In this document: piece after piece, positions 23,618 to 35,035 of the stretch
Layout: every line of letters starts with the position of its first letter
Position numbering within the stretch: the stretch's first letter is position 1
Assembly (NCBI RefSeq): GCF_021917145.1
Contig: NC_061066.1
Location: forward strand, 10,069,303-10,133,302
DNA: 64,000 nt
DNA from: Hypomesus transpacificus
Taxonomy: Eukaryota; Chordata; Actinopteri; Osmeriformes; Osmeridae
Direction: 5' to 3'
Made by a program: the position numbers and the translations under genes
The notes under the pieces: model-generated
The model's database searches: none
Seen by the model: only the letters and a program-made list of their open reading frames with translations
What the model was told of the DNA's origin: nothing

Positions 23618-25600
23618 ATGATGCCTCTCCAGCAGCTCTGAGCTACATGTCCTAGAAGCACCAGCTCCCCTCCAGTGCCTCCCCCCTGTGGCCCCCCTTC
23701 CCCCTGGCCCCTGTGGCCCCCCTTCCCCCTAGCCCCTGTGGCCCCCCTGCCCCCTGGCCCCTGTGGCCCCCCTTCCCCCTAGCCCCTGTGGCCCCCCTGC
23801 CCCCTAGCCCCTGTGGCTCCCCTTCCCCCTGGCCCCTGTGGCCCCCCTGCCCCCTAGCCCCTGTGGCCCCCCTTCCCCCTGGCCCCTGTGGCCCCCCTGC
23901 CCCCTAGCCCCTGTGGCACCCCTGCCCCCTGGCCCCTGTGGCCCCCCTCCCCCCTGGCCCCTGTGGCCCCCCTGGTCCCCATGCCCCCCCCCCAGCTCCA
24001 ACACCTGACCCCCAGCTCTGCAGAGCGGAGCCAGAGCAGTGCCTCCATCTGAAACCATGTGAACCTGGAGACGCTACAGGGACGACACTATGACTTCACG
24101 TCTCCCTGCTCTTTTTGTCTCCATCTATGGATGTGTCTGTTTATATACTATGCTTTGGGTTGTAACCCGGAAGTGTTCTGTACAGTTTCCATGTGAAGCC
24201 AAGGTGTAGGCCTCCATGTTAGCATGCTAAAGGTGTGAGCTTCCGACCCTGTCAAGCTTCTACACCATCACATACACAGCCTCCATATTAATCAAATCAA
24301 AATGTATTTGTATAGCCCTTTTTAGAAGCAATATCACAGAGGGCTTCACATACGCCCATAGAACTAGCATAGATTAGCATGCTATATGTTTTAGCTTCTA
24401 TGTGTCTGCTGTACATTTAGTCATTTAGCTTCATCGTAGCACATCCCTTTATCCCTCTGTCCACTACAGGCACACCCTGGCCTTACTGTCATAGCTGCCC
24501 TGACTTCAAGTGAGTTGAAGTTTTAACAAAATGCTGCTTCGTGACCAGTGTGTTATTTTGGGTGGAATGATGTCATGAGGACTTGAACAGACACTAAATG
24601 CACTTTGCTCTCACCATAGTGTTTCCATGGCAACTGTTCTCTTGCACTTCCTGTTCATCAGACATGATCAGAGCTGGGAGTCATGGTAACAGCTTCTTAC
24701 TGCGCCCCCCCCCCCCTTTTTCCTGGGCCAACCTCTTCTCTCTCTGAAACTAAGCACAACCCAACAACACACAACAACAATGCATTCCAGGTTCTTATGA
24801 CTGTTACTCCCACACCACCTTTCCTCCCCACACCACCCTGCTTCCCCCACCCTGCCTCCCCCACCCTGCCTCCCCCACCCTGCCTCCCCCACCCTGCCTC
24901 CACCACCCTGCCTCCCCCACCCTGCCTCCCCCCCCCTGCCTCCCCAACACCACCCTGCCTCCCCCACCCTGCCTCCCCCACACCACACTGCCTCCACCAC
25001 CCTGCTTCCCCCACACCACCCTGCCTCACCCACCCTGCCTCTCCCACCCCACCCTGCCTCCCCCACACCACCCTGCCTCCCCCACACTGCCTCCACCACC
25101 CTGCCTCCCCCACACCACACTGCCTCCACCACCCTGCCTCCCCCATCCTGCCTCCCCCACCCTGCCTCCCCCACACCACACTGCCTCCCCCCCCGTGCCT
25201 CCCCCCCCTGCCTCCACCACCCTGCCTCCCCCACATTACCCTGCCTCCCCCACCCTGCTCCCCCACACTACCCTGCCTCCACCACCTTGCCTCCCCCACC
25301 CTGCCTCCCCCACCCTGCCTTCCCCACACTACCCTGCCTCCATTACCCTGCCTCCACTACCCTGCCTCTCCCACACTACCCTGCCTCCCCCCTCCTCCTG
25401 TCTCACAGGAAAATGTTGTTCAGCTCTGTGATTGGCTCAAGCTGAAGGAATGTGAACCAGGAAGTGAAAACACTGTTGTTGAATTATTACACGCTTCTTA
25501 AACACAAGCCTGGACTGTGTGAACAGTGTCTACTGATCTGCACCTGTGCTTTCACTAGCATCAGTGAGTCATGTCTACCAGGAATAAAAACATCCCAAAG
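23618..25600 (+). CDS. bicd1: Candidate bicd1 terminal exon and 3' UTR
   Basis: A strong acceptor (pyrimidine tract then TTTCCACAG) precedes 23618. Joined from a GTAAGG donor at 17020 (phase 1), it reads DDASPAALSYMS then stop at 23653-23655, giving a total of about 845 aa. Joined from the GTAAGT donor at 17055 (phase 0), it reads MMPLQQL then stop. The first option looks more protein-like. An AATAAA lies at 25583-25588, just before the neighbouring minus-strand gene. The intervening 1.9 kb would be 3' UTR containing GC-rich minisatellite. Supported only by splice signals and position. Confidence 0.35.
23672..23990. repeat. C-rich minisatellite (CCCCTGTGGCCCCCCTTCC)
   Basis: A unit of about 29 bp in about 10 copies, within the candidate bicd1 3' UTR. 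Confidence 0.9.
24293..24365 (+). repeat. Interspersed repeat fragment (TTTGTATAGCCC family)
   Basis: AATCAAATCAAAATGTATTT then GTATAGCCCTTTTTAGA and AGAGGGCTTCACATACGCCC. Truncated copy of the family at 28151 and 30736. Confidence 0.7.
24826..25400. repeat. CCCTGCCTCCCCCA minisatellite
   Basis: About 40 variable copies of CACCCTGCCTCCCCCA / CACCACACTGCCTCC. Long ORFs on both strands are artefacts. Confidence 0.92.
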
Positions 25601-25945
25601 AGACAGAGAGTAAGTTTGGTCTTTTTGACCAGTTTTATTTCCTCCTGCGTCATGAGAGTACTTCCTGTAGGATGGTGTGGAAGAACCCAGAAGAGGAGGG
25701 GTCTCAGAGAGCGGCCATCTTGGTTTCACACACAGGATCTCATAGTCATCTCAACATATTTACAAGGGTTAGATTTTTAGACTTCACATGAAATACATAG
25801 CAGTGATTATAATTACAATGTTTGTTATTGTGTAACATCGCTCAATTGTTTGACATCACTTAACCTTGAAAAAGGAATCAAGTTGTGTTTTAGTGTGTGT
25901 GTGTGAGTGCATGTGTGTGACTGAGTGTGTATGATAGTGTGTTAG

Positions 25946-28612
25946 TTAGTCAGCAGCCTTGTGGCTCCGGAGCTGTTGCAGCAGTGTGTCCCTCTCCAGC
26001 TCCAGACTGGAGATCTGCTGGTTCTTCTCACACACCTCCTGGCAACAGACCACAGAGCCCTACTCCATGAACAACTACAATAAGGAGTTCATTAAACAGA
26101 TGCTTTCATCCACAGTGACATACAGGTGGAGATTTGAACCTGGAATCTTCCTGGAGTCTACAGTGAAATTATCTACAAAATAATGTGTATATGGAATCAT
26201 GTGTAAAAGAATGCTGCTGCTCGAACCACGGATGGGTTAGGGTTAAGGCCGAATTATACTTCTCCGACTCCGTTACGGACAGACACACGCACGGAGTCGG
26301 ACGGATTGGTTGAATTTATACTACTCCGACGGCTCTGCGTGCTGAAAGCAATTCACCGCCAGAACAGTAGATGGCGCTGCACTGCGATGCTAGCTAGGTT
26401 ATCGAAAAGTCGGAGCAAATTTATAAATTATCCATTTCATCAATAGAATAAGCACATTTTCAGCAACTACACTGCCCATTTCTCGTCACATTTTAATTCA
26501 GGTGCAGATTTACATGTACTGTTTAGCTGAAATATGAATTGTAAACTTAAAGCAATGGCGGTCAAAGGATTCTGTTCGTCTTGTTGGTCACGGCAACCCC
26601 GCACCACCCCTGACGCAAGTGGTTCTTAATATGGACCAATCACAGCCAAGGGGGATCCGTAAAATGACGGACTGACGGACGGATAGTCAGGAAAATCAGG
26701 AGGTGCACGTAGAGCTCTCCAAGGGATTCGGAGAGGGCACGGAGAGGGAGTTCCTTGACGGAGCGTTCCCTGTGTGCGTGTCCATAAAAACGCAGAAGTA
26801 TAAATTGGCCTTTAGGGATGCTCTTCTCTCCTGACCACTACCTCCATGAACTCCTCTAATAGCCTCTTTGATGACATAAAGGAACCCCTGCATGTGGGCT
26901 GTGCTGACCTGTCCCAGTACTGTGAGGCTCCAGCGGAGGGCGCTGTCTGTGGAGGTGAGTGGCGGGGCGGGCGGGGCGGTGGAGACATTGGGTTCACTCA
27001 TCAGGCTTCCCAGGGAGCCGTTCACCCGCTGCATGCAGGACCTCTGAAGACAGGAAGTTAACCCCTGGAAACAGGAAGTGACATATGTATCTTCAGCGGC
27101 AAATGTTAACCAAGATCTGCTTCCTGTCTGGACCCAGTCTCTGTCTTAGTCTCCCCCCACCCCCCACCTTAACATCCTGGTCAGCCAGCCTGGATCTCCT
27201 GGTCCTGGTCTCCACCAGAGCGGGGTTCCTGGCGCTGGTCTGCAGGCGAGTGTGGTACCAGCACTGGGCCTGCTCCAGAACCTGCAGACCCGCCCACAGA
27301 CCGTCCTTTTCTCTCTCCAGCTCCCTCATGTGCTTCACCTGCAGGACCAGTTACCTGTTGCTACATCTACTCATTATCAAGTTATGATTATGCACTTATA
27401 TTGTGGCAGGGGGAGGGTGTGACAGGGGGGATGACAGAGGGGGGGACAGGGGGGAGGACAGGGGGGAGCACAGGAGGGAGGACAGGGGGGAGGACAGGGT
27501 CTATCTTTAGGTCTGCCAGGGGACTGTGAGGAGCAGTATGTAACATGTGGGAATGTGTCACCCTGCAGTTACACACTCATACGAACCAAACACACACACA
27601 ACCCCCCACACACAAACTAAAGACATCAGAATCACACGGACACACGTTCTCGTCTTCCATCGTTCTAGGTTAGGGTTAGGGTAACGGGCTGTTCTGGCCT
27701 CTGGCCTCTGGCCTCTCTCAAATTCTGATTTATTATTTCAAAACTACCATCATGTATATATGTATATACATGTTACATATATATTTATATAAATATGTAA
27801 CTGCAACTTCATTTTATTCTAATCACAAGTTTAGTTTTTACTGAGTTCAGCTAGTTTGAGTAGAGTTTTTAGTTACGTGTCACAAATATATATTATATAT
27901 ATATTTGTGTCACAAATATTTTTTTGTGTGTGTGTTAAACCAGACTGTAAGAACCTCCCCTTTTAGGCCTATAATCAGATGACCTGAAGACCAGGCAGAA
28001 CACAACAACAACCTGACCTTCTGTAGTCTATCAGGCATGGCGCAACAATAACATCTCATCTACAGTACAACAATAACATCTCATCTACAGTACAACAATA
28101 ACATCTCAACTACAGTACAACAATAACATCTCATCTACAGTGTAACCAAATCCAATCAAATCAAATATATTTGTATAGCCCTTTTTACACGCAAGCATGT
28201 CACAGAAGGCTTCACATACGCCCATAGAACTGCCCCTCAACCAACCTAAACCCTAAGGAAGACAAGGAAAAACTCCCAGAACAATAACAATTGTACATCC
28301 ACACCTACACACCCTGTACATACTCCACAGGGTGACTAACACTACAACATGTCTGAACAGCTACACATCCTGTACATCCTTACAGTAACACACACCAACC
28401 CAAACGCACACAGTCCCAGGTCTCACCAAGGGATAGAAGCACAGGTGTGTGCGTGTGGTGAGTGTGTGTGTAGTGTTCTGGGTGAGTGTGTGTGTAGTGT
28501 GTGAATGGTGTGTGTGTGTGTGTGGTGTTCTCACCCAGAGGAAGAGATGCAGAGCGTGGAAGCTGCTCTTCAGGGGTAGGATCACCACAGTGTAGGAGGT
28601 AGGACATGCCAT
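25946..28612 (-). CDS. Coiled-coil protein resembling suppressor-APC-domain protein 1
   Basis: Four exons on the minus strand, all joined in phase 0 with GT-AG introns: 28535-28612 (ATG, context CCCATGGCA), 27168-27338, 26909-27043, 25946-26038 (stop). The product is 158 aa. It starts MACPTSYTVVILPLKSS, continues with charged helix HMRELEREKDGLWAGLQVLE and QAQCWYHTRL, then a Ser/Pro/Thr linker (VNGSLGSLMSEPN), and ends in a short coiled coil NQQISSLELERDTLLQQL. Size, helix-linker-helix pattern and the Trp/Tyr-containing helix recall SAPCD1/SAPCD2, but I recognise this from pattern only. The first exon is the least certain; exons 2-4 are solid by phase and splice sites. It lies tail to tail with bicd1, the two 3' ends within about 400 bp. 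A Harbinger-like MITE sits in the last intron. Confidence 0.5.
26246..26811 (+). mobile_element. Harbinger-like MITE, copy 2
   Basis: About 566 bp, clearly the same family as the element at 21586-22137 over its full length. Flanked by TTA on both sides (26243-26245 and 26812-26814). It lies in the last intron of the minus-strand coiled-coil gene. Confidence 0.85.
27410..27505. repeat. GACAGGGGGGAGGACAGG repeat
   Basis: Imperfect G-rich tandem repeat in the intron between the first two exons of the minus-strand gene. Confidence 0.75.
28035..28146. repeat. 29-bp repeat (ACAACAATAACATCTCATCTACAGT), four copies
   Basis: Four near-identical copies, intronic. Confidence 0.85.
28151..28275 (+). 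repeat. Interspersed repeat (TTTGTATAGCCC family), 5' part
   Basis: AATCAAATCAAATATATTTG, GTATAGCCCTTTTTACACGC and CCCTCAACCAACCTAAACCC blocks. The longer copy is at 30736. Confidence 0.75.
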
Positions 28613-28853
28613 GGGACACACACACACTACACACACTACACACAAGGCACAACACACACCCGTGTCACACCACTCAGAAAAGAAGAATGACAGAGAGGAG
28701 AAAGAGGGAAAGAAACAGAGGAAGAGAGAGAGGGCGAGAGGGAGGAGAAAGAGAGGAGGAGGATAAAGAGAGAAATAGAGATGGCAGAGCAGGGCCCCTT
28801 AGCAAAGTAATGGAACATTCCAGTTGTCATCATTATGATAGAGGGCTGGCCAC

Positions 28854-28854
<1 letters not shown>

Positions 28855-28923
<69 letters not shown>

Positions 28924-28935
28924 GAAAGAGAGATT
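28855..28935. repeat. (GA)n microsatellite
   Basis: Nearly pure GA dinucleotide run. Confidence 0.9.
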
Positions 28936-29164
28936 GCTAGCAAGTAGGTGGTTCATGTTGTTTGCTTGTGTCAGGATTAGGGCTCTGCCCCAGCATGTGG
29001 AGGAATGTGACAGTGCCTCTAGGACAGTCCTGCACCCTCCCTCCCTCCCTGCCTCTACCCTCCCTGCCTCCACCTACTCTCCCTCCCTGCCTTTAGCCTG
29101 CCTCACTTCAACTGAGGAGAGGAATATCTGGTTAAACAGCTTCCAGATGTACAGCTGCACCCTG

Positions 29165-29350
29165 AATGGAGTACACACCTACCTACCTCACACACACACA
29201 CACCTACCTACTTACTTACCTCACACACTTAACTACCTACCTCACACACACCTACCTACCTACCTACCTCATACACCTACCTACCTCACACACCTACCTA
29301 CCTCACACACACACCTACCTCACACACACCCACACACACTTACCTACCTC
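29165..29350. repeat. CCTACCTACCTCACACACA repeat
   Basis: Interleaved (CCTA)n and (CA)n units. CT-rich sequence follows at 29455-29610. Confidence 0.85.
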
Positions 29351-29679
29351 CCCACCCATTACCCTTCCACCCCCCCACCCCACACCTGTTGGCTCCTGCA
29401 CTGAGCTGTTGCTGTCTCACTAGTATACAGCTGGTCATATCTGCTCCCTCATCTGACTACTCCACTCCTCCTCTCATCTCCTCCTCTCATCTCCTCCTCC
29501 CTTCTCTCCTTCTCCTCTCCTTCTTCTTCTCCTTATTCTCTCATCTCCACTCCTCCTCTCCTTTCCTTTCCGCTCCTCCTCTCCTCCTCCTCTCCTCCTT
29601 TCCTGTCCACAAATACCCTTGTGGTGCTTGATAACTTGTGACAGCAGATGTGAGCCACTAACCCTAACCTTCACCCTAA

Positions 29680-29695
29680 CCACCAGGGGGCAGTG
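29680..29695 (+). promoter_or_regulatory. CTCF-type motif, forward
   Basis: CCACCAGGGGGCAGTG is an excellent match to the CTCF core as known in vertebrates (CCACnAGGGGGCAG). It lies between the minus-strand gene and cdkn1a. Occupancy cannot be judged from sequence. Confidence 0.55.
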
Positions 29696-29829
29696 TGAGA
29701 CAGCACAGCAGGGAGCAAGCTTCCTGGAGGCCCAGATCACACACACACAGTCCAGAACACACACACACAGTCCAGATCACACACACAAACACACACACAC
29801 ACATACACATGCACACATTCAGATGTTTT

Positions 29830-30420
29830 TCTTTGTAGATAATATAATTTGCTATAACTGTGGTTTCACAATTTTACATGATTCAGATGTTACAGTTGGG
29901 CAGAGATGGTACAGTACACACATCCTTCTCTCAAGCAGTACAGATGCTCATGTTTACACTGAAGGAATGTGACATGACAACACTGTCTCCCAGTTAAAGT
30001 AAAGAAGTATGGGCTCTGACATATTCTTAAGTCAAAAGTAACCACTACTACACTACTACCTGTTTTAGTGTCACGCAGGCAACTGGACTTCACATCATAT
30101 TAATACATGAATACAAAAATACACTATAGACACGCAGCACATTCGCCAAGAATCCTTTATGACACCAACAATTTTGAACATCTCCCTCATATATGGCCAT
30201 GGATAATCAGGAATGTGTCTATTCTCAGTCATGTCGACATCGCTAACTCCCACTGTTTCATCCACAACGCTAGCCATTCTTCTTGTTGCTTTCTGCCTCG
30301 CTCCATGTAGCTTACGTGCAATGACAATAAATAATATTGATCATGCCACCAAATGTTAAAGCTAAAGTAATGAGCCTGGCTTAAGAAGTACAGGTACACT
30401 CTTGCACTTTGAGGTTCATG
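29830..30420. other. Intergenic, no feature seen
   Basis: Unique-looking AT-rich sequence without supported genes. Confidence 0.4.
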
Positions 30421-30439
30421 TTGTTTAATTGCAACTTGT

Positions 30440-30635
30440 TTAACTACATGCTCTTATGGCTCTGGCCTTTGGCACTTCTTTGTTTTTTTCACAATGTATG
30501 GTTCATGTTTTGGTTACCCTTGATGTTTGGAACTATCTCGTTGTTATGATCAGTGACCTGTGCACTTTTGTAAAGCGCTCTCTTGGAAGTCGCTTTGGAT
30601 AAAAGCATCTGCTAAATGAATGAATGTCTGCCAAA
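30440..30635 (+). mobile_element. LINE-type 3' tail fragment
   Basis: Ends with AAGTCGCTTTGGATAAAAGC and ATCTGCTAAATGAATGAATG, the 3' tail shared by many teleost LINE/SINE pairs. The body is too decayed to classify. Confidence 0.5.
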
Positions 30636-30735
30636 TTAATAAATGTAAGTAGAAAGTACAGATATTTGTGTAAAAAATGTAAGTAGTGAAAGTAAAAAGT
30701 TGGGAAAATAAAAACTGAAGTTAAGTATTGATACC

Positions 30736-30945
30736 AAATCAAATCAAATCAAATTTATTTGTATAGCCCTTTTTACACGCAAGCATGTCACAGAGGGCTT
30801 CACATGCGCCCATAGAACTGCCCCTCAACCAACCTAAACCCTCAAGGAAGACAAGGAAAAACTCCCAGAAAAGCTCCCACCGGGAGAAAAAATGGAAGAA
30901 ACCTTGGGAGGAGCAATTCAGAGAGGGATCCCCTCCTCCAGACAA
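30736..30945 (+). repeat. Interspersed repeat (TTTGTATAGCCC family), longest copy
   Basis: Blocks in order: AAATCAAATCAAATCAAATT, TTTGTATAGCCCTTTTTACA, GAGGGCTTCACATGCGCCCA, AGACAAGGAAAAACTCCCAG, GGAAGAAACCTTGGGAGGAG and AGAGGGATCCCCTCCTCC. A widely dispersed teleost repeat; class not assigned. Confidence 0.8.
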
Positions 30946-31199
30946 ATCTACTTAAGTACAGTAACAAAGTATTTGTACTTAGTTACTTCCCATCTCTGCA
31001 AAGGTTTTCCACCACCAGGAACTCATGTTCCACCACCAGGAACTCAGGCCAGTGTCCCCCATGATTGAATATATCAAGGTTGTAATAATGTCACCACAAA
31101 ATTCAGATTTCATACGAACCTTGAATGAGTTAAAAGGTAATGGCAGCTAACTGCAGAACTATTATCAACCTTGATAGATTAAATCTAGATTTTAAGTTC

Positions 31200-31332
31200 T
31201 GTACTTCTGGACATACAGGAAGTACTGGTGGGTATATAGAAGTACTGGTGGAAATACAGGAAGTACTGGTGGGTATAGAGGAAGTGCTGGTGGACATACA
31301 GGAAGTACTGGTGGGTATACAGGAAATGCCTG
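31200..31332. repeat. 21-bp minisatellite GAAGTACTGGTGGGTATACAG
   Basis: Six variable copies. Confidence 0.85.
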
Positions 31333-32264
31333 CATGCCATGTAGACTACTCAAGCCCCCACCCCTCGCCCCTCGGCTTGAAGCAACGGTCCCGGTGGATG
31401 TAGGTGGTATTGCATGTACGGCTAGGTTTCCGACTCTTCCGGTCGTTTTTATTCTATTAACTCCATTCAACATTTACAAAACTATCTCCCCCAATAATTT
31501 TTGTTTGATTCTGGAACCTGGCTCATACTACTAGCTTTTTCATAGAATAATTTTTCCCGATTTTTGCTAAGTTTGAAACCAATCCGAAATGGGTAAACTA
31601 GCAACCCATTTATTTGCTTAGTCAATGAAAGTTGCCTGCAAATGTGCTCGCGGATACTAAGAGGGCACGAGCACAAAAGTTCACATTGGCCGATAGCCGA
31701 TTTACATGAGCTCTCGGAGCTAGGGAAAAAAAGAGCCACTGTTTAAAGCTAGACAGGAAGACACGGAAGTGGAAAGATGGCCGCGTCCAGTCTCGCGCTC
31801 TCGCTTGCCTCACTGCGCCACTGAGCACTTTTCATAGAAATGAATGGGGACGCCATCTTGGAAGACAAAAGTAGCTTACTCTAGTTATATTAACTCTATG
31901 AGACTACTGCTGAATTGGTCAAACGTTCTGTCTCTTAAATACATTATGGTGACCTACAGAGGTTGAAACTTGTTTCACTTCAAACTGAAGCATTATTGTT
32001 GTCATCACATGGAGATGAGGGAGCTCTCTAGTGGTCTGTTTATACCACACACACTTACACACACACTCTGTCTGACACACACTCTTTCTCACACACACAC
32101 TCACGCACACCTGGACCAGGGAGGGTGAGGGCCAGGGAGGAAACAGGGGGTGTAAACAGTACTATACAGCTTGCATTGCCTGCTCATGATGATTGTTGAA
32201 ACATGATCTGGGCAAAACAAAGAACAAAGATTAGTAGACAGGTCAGCAGGGATCAGAGTCCAGG

Positions 32265-32560
32265 ACTGCCTGCCTGGGGGGCACAGGCCATGCTGCGGGG
32301 GGCACAGGCCATGCTGCGGGGGGCACAGGCCTGGGGGGCACAGGCCATGCTGCAGGGGGCACAGGCCTGGGGGGCACAGGCCATGCTGCAGGGGGCACAG
32401 GCCATGCTGCGGGGGGCACAGGCCTGGGGGGCACAGGCCATGCTGCAGGGGGCACAGGCCATGCTGCAGGGGGCACAGGCCATGCTGCGGGGGGCACAGG
32501 CCTGGGGGGCACAGGCCTGGGGGGCACAGGCCATGCTGCAGGGGGCAAGGCTGGGCACAG
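32265..32560. repeat. GGGGGCACAGGCCATGCTGC minisatellite
   Basis: Mixture of a 21-bp unit and a shorter GGGGGGCACAGGCCTG unit, about 16 copies. Long ORFs on both strands are artefacts. Confidence 0.9.
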
Positions 32561-33330
32561 GGACCTGGGTTGAGGGTGTCAGAGTGGACAGGACCTGTCC
32601 CACCTCCCTCCACAGACTAAAAGTGGAGAAGTTGTAGACTTGGATCATCCTGATCAATGAGATTCTGGTGACCACAGCACCACTAGTATTTCAAACCTTG
32701 AAAGATGACGAGGCTGGTTCCAGCTGGTTCATGCTTGTGACTCTGCTAGCTGCGTTGACACAGGGTAGGAGCTGTGGCTCCAACAAACACCCCCAGGTGA
32801 CTGCTGAGAGTCTGGGCGTGACATGCTCACCAAACAGACTCACTGCCTGCAGGTATCTGGGATCTTGTAACAGCTGCTCATGTGTTGTCAACAAGATGAT
32901 GTTTTCTTCATGTGCTTGTTATGTGAGTTTCTCAGGGCCACAGCATGAGTTAAGTTCTCATCAGGCAGAGGGAACAAGCACCAACAGATGGAGAAAAAAA
33001 AGATGATTGCAAGTAATTTTCTGACTTTTTAATTAATGGATCATTGATGTCATTTCCCAGTAAACTACAACTTCATTAGAACAGAAATAGTGTCCTTCAA
33101 AGTACAAACATGTCTTCCTTGGTAGTTTACAGAAGTAACAGACAGAGTTGAGTTCCTTTGTTCCTCATATTCTGATCATTCACAAACTTTGGCAAGAAAA
33201 GGGATTGGCATTTTACTTTGTATAACTCTGGACAACTATCATCTCAGTATGCCTGCGGTGAATGCAGATTTGCGAATGACCACTTGAGAGCCCTGTTTAG
33301 ATCCGTTCTCTAACCTGGTCAGAATATCCA
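32561..33330. other. Intergenic, no feature seen
   Basis: Upstream of the presumed cdkn1a promoter. One p53 half-site-like decamer, AAACATGTCT, near 33106; no adjacent second half. Confidence 0.4.
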
Positions 33331-33690
33331 GAACAAACTCCTTCGTGCAAAGCAACTTTCCGCCCTGTAGGTTGCGCTGGGAACTCCACGCGGCGCCAGT
33401 CCAGTCACCTTAATGACAAATGATCAAATTTGCGGGACAACGATCAAATGGAAGTGGAGAAATCTTCCAGCTCACGTTGGATGTCACGTGACTCTGCGCT
33501 GCTGGCGCGGTGCCAGGGGAGGGGCGCTGACCTATTTCCAGCAGAGAAGAACAAGTTATGTTCTGACCTACTTCTTTCAGAGGAGAGTAATTGCTGGAGA
33601 GCACAGCAGCGCAACAAGTTGCCAGCACTTATCTTAGCAGATTTCCAATACAAAATAACTTTTAAGAGGGTTTTTGAGATTTTAAAATAG
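33331..33690 (+). promoter_or_regulatory. cdkn1a: Candidate cdkn1a promoter and non-coding first exon
   Basis: CpG-containing sequence (CGCGGCGCC, GCGCGGTGCC) followed by a good donor TAG|GTAAGA at 33691. cdkn1a genes have a non-coding first exon spliced to the exon carrying the ATG, and the matching acceptor here is at 36147-36148. Inferred from position only. Confidence 0.35.
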
Positions 33691-34070
33691 GTAAGAAATC
33701 TGTTTAAATTCATGGTTTGCTTAACAATACACTTTATTTCAAACTAAATTTATGTTGTCAGTTTTATCTGATGTTTAAACGCACTTTACAACGCAAAGCT
33801 GGGTAGGCATGCGTCTCGTGGGTCGGTGTGACAGTCAGAAAATCGCGATTCTGCTGATCAATCTGGTTGATGTCTTGGATGGAGGCCAGTCGGTATTGTT
33901 GTGGTAGATATTACGTGATCGAGTCATCAGCTGATTCTCTCTGCTTTGTGGATCCATAATAAACCGGCAGCCAACCAGTTACCACACAGTCTGGTGCACA
34001 ACAGTGGGGTTGTAGACCGTCCGGAGATAAGAACTTTATTTGTGCTATACAGAAACGGTGCTTTTGCGTC

Positions 34071-34255
34071 GTTAAGGGTAAGACTTAGCGTAACTCGTTA
34101 AGGGTAAGACTTAGCGTTACTCGTTAAGGGTAAGACTTAGCGTTACTCGTTAAGGGTAAGACTTAGCGTTACTCGTTAAGGGTAAGACTTAGCGTTACTC
34201 GTTAAGGGTAAGACTTAGCGTTACTCGTTAAGGGTAAGACTTAGCGTTACTTGCT
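34071..34255 (+). repeat. 26-bp minisatellite containing GTAAGA, seven copies
   Basis: The unit is GTTAAGGGTAAGACTTAGCG plus TTACTC. It contains AAGG|GTAAGA, a strong donor-like sequence, in every copy. The sequence before the first copy could be the end of an alternative cdkn1a 5' exon. Confidence 0.9.
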
Positions 34256-34789
34256 CAGGTAGCACATGTTGTCTTTACATGGTGAACTTCTGTTATCTTG
34301 TTTAACGAGGCTTCGTCATTTGTTATGTTTGGGATTGCTCTCCCCATTCTTATTCTTTTTTTTTGCGAAATTTGTGTTTAGGCCCAGTCTGTCTTCTGTA
34401 AATGTAGGTTATATGTCTACATCCCGGTATTGTTTAATACGATATAGGCTATGGGCTTTTACACTGGTAAAGGTTGTTGGGGTTATTTTCGTTATTTCTA
34501 GTCTCACTTAAACCGTCCAGAATGATGTTTGTTTTTGTCGAACATTATTGACCTACATCTCAGAGCAAGTGAGTGCGTCACAATACTCAGGATCAGAGAA
34601 ATAGAACTACAATAGAAGGACACGGCTCGGTCTTCTCTGGTTTTTGATCTGGCAACAAAACTTTAGTTTCAAACTTGTTTACGTGTTTGATCGGTATCTG
34701 ATGAGATCATGCTAATCATCGGAACCGCGCCCACTTTTTTTGGGCGGACCGGACCTCGCATGTTGTCATCCGGCTTGTTATTAGACAGA

Positions 34790-35035
34790 TAATGATGATT
34801 GTTATCACTAGTGCACAGTGCCCGTGATGCAGTCGGTGATTTGTCAGTGAAACACAAATACACTATAGATTGTAATGCGTAGTGCCCGTGATCAAATTGG
34901 TGGCACACAAACACAGATTACTGGAATTATAGATAGGGCACAGTGCCCGTGATGATGTTGGTGACACATACAGACTTATGGAATTATAGATAGATAGTGC
35001 AGAGCCTGTGATGCAGCTGGTGATGACAGTTCTTC
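34790..35035. repeat. Degenerate repeat with AGTGCCCGTGATG, four copies
   Basis: About 70-bp diverged units sharing AGTGCCCGTGATG and TTATAGATAG, in the presumed cdkn1a intron 1. Confidence 0.6.

Noticed and set aside
27660..27690. Interstitial telomere (TTAGGG)
   Set aside because: Only two to three GGTTAG-type words; GGTTAGGGTTAG words are scattered widely in this genome.
33100..34685. p53 response element for cdkn1a
   Set aside because: Only isolated decamer half-sites (AAACATGTCT near 33106, AAACTTGTTT near 34672). No adjacent second half within the usual spacing.
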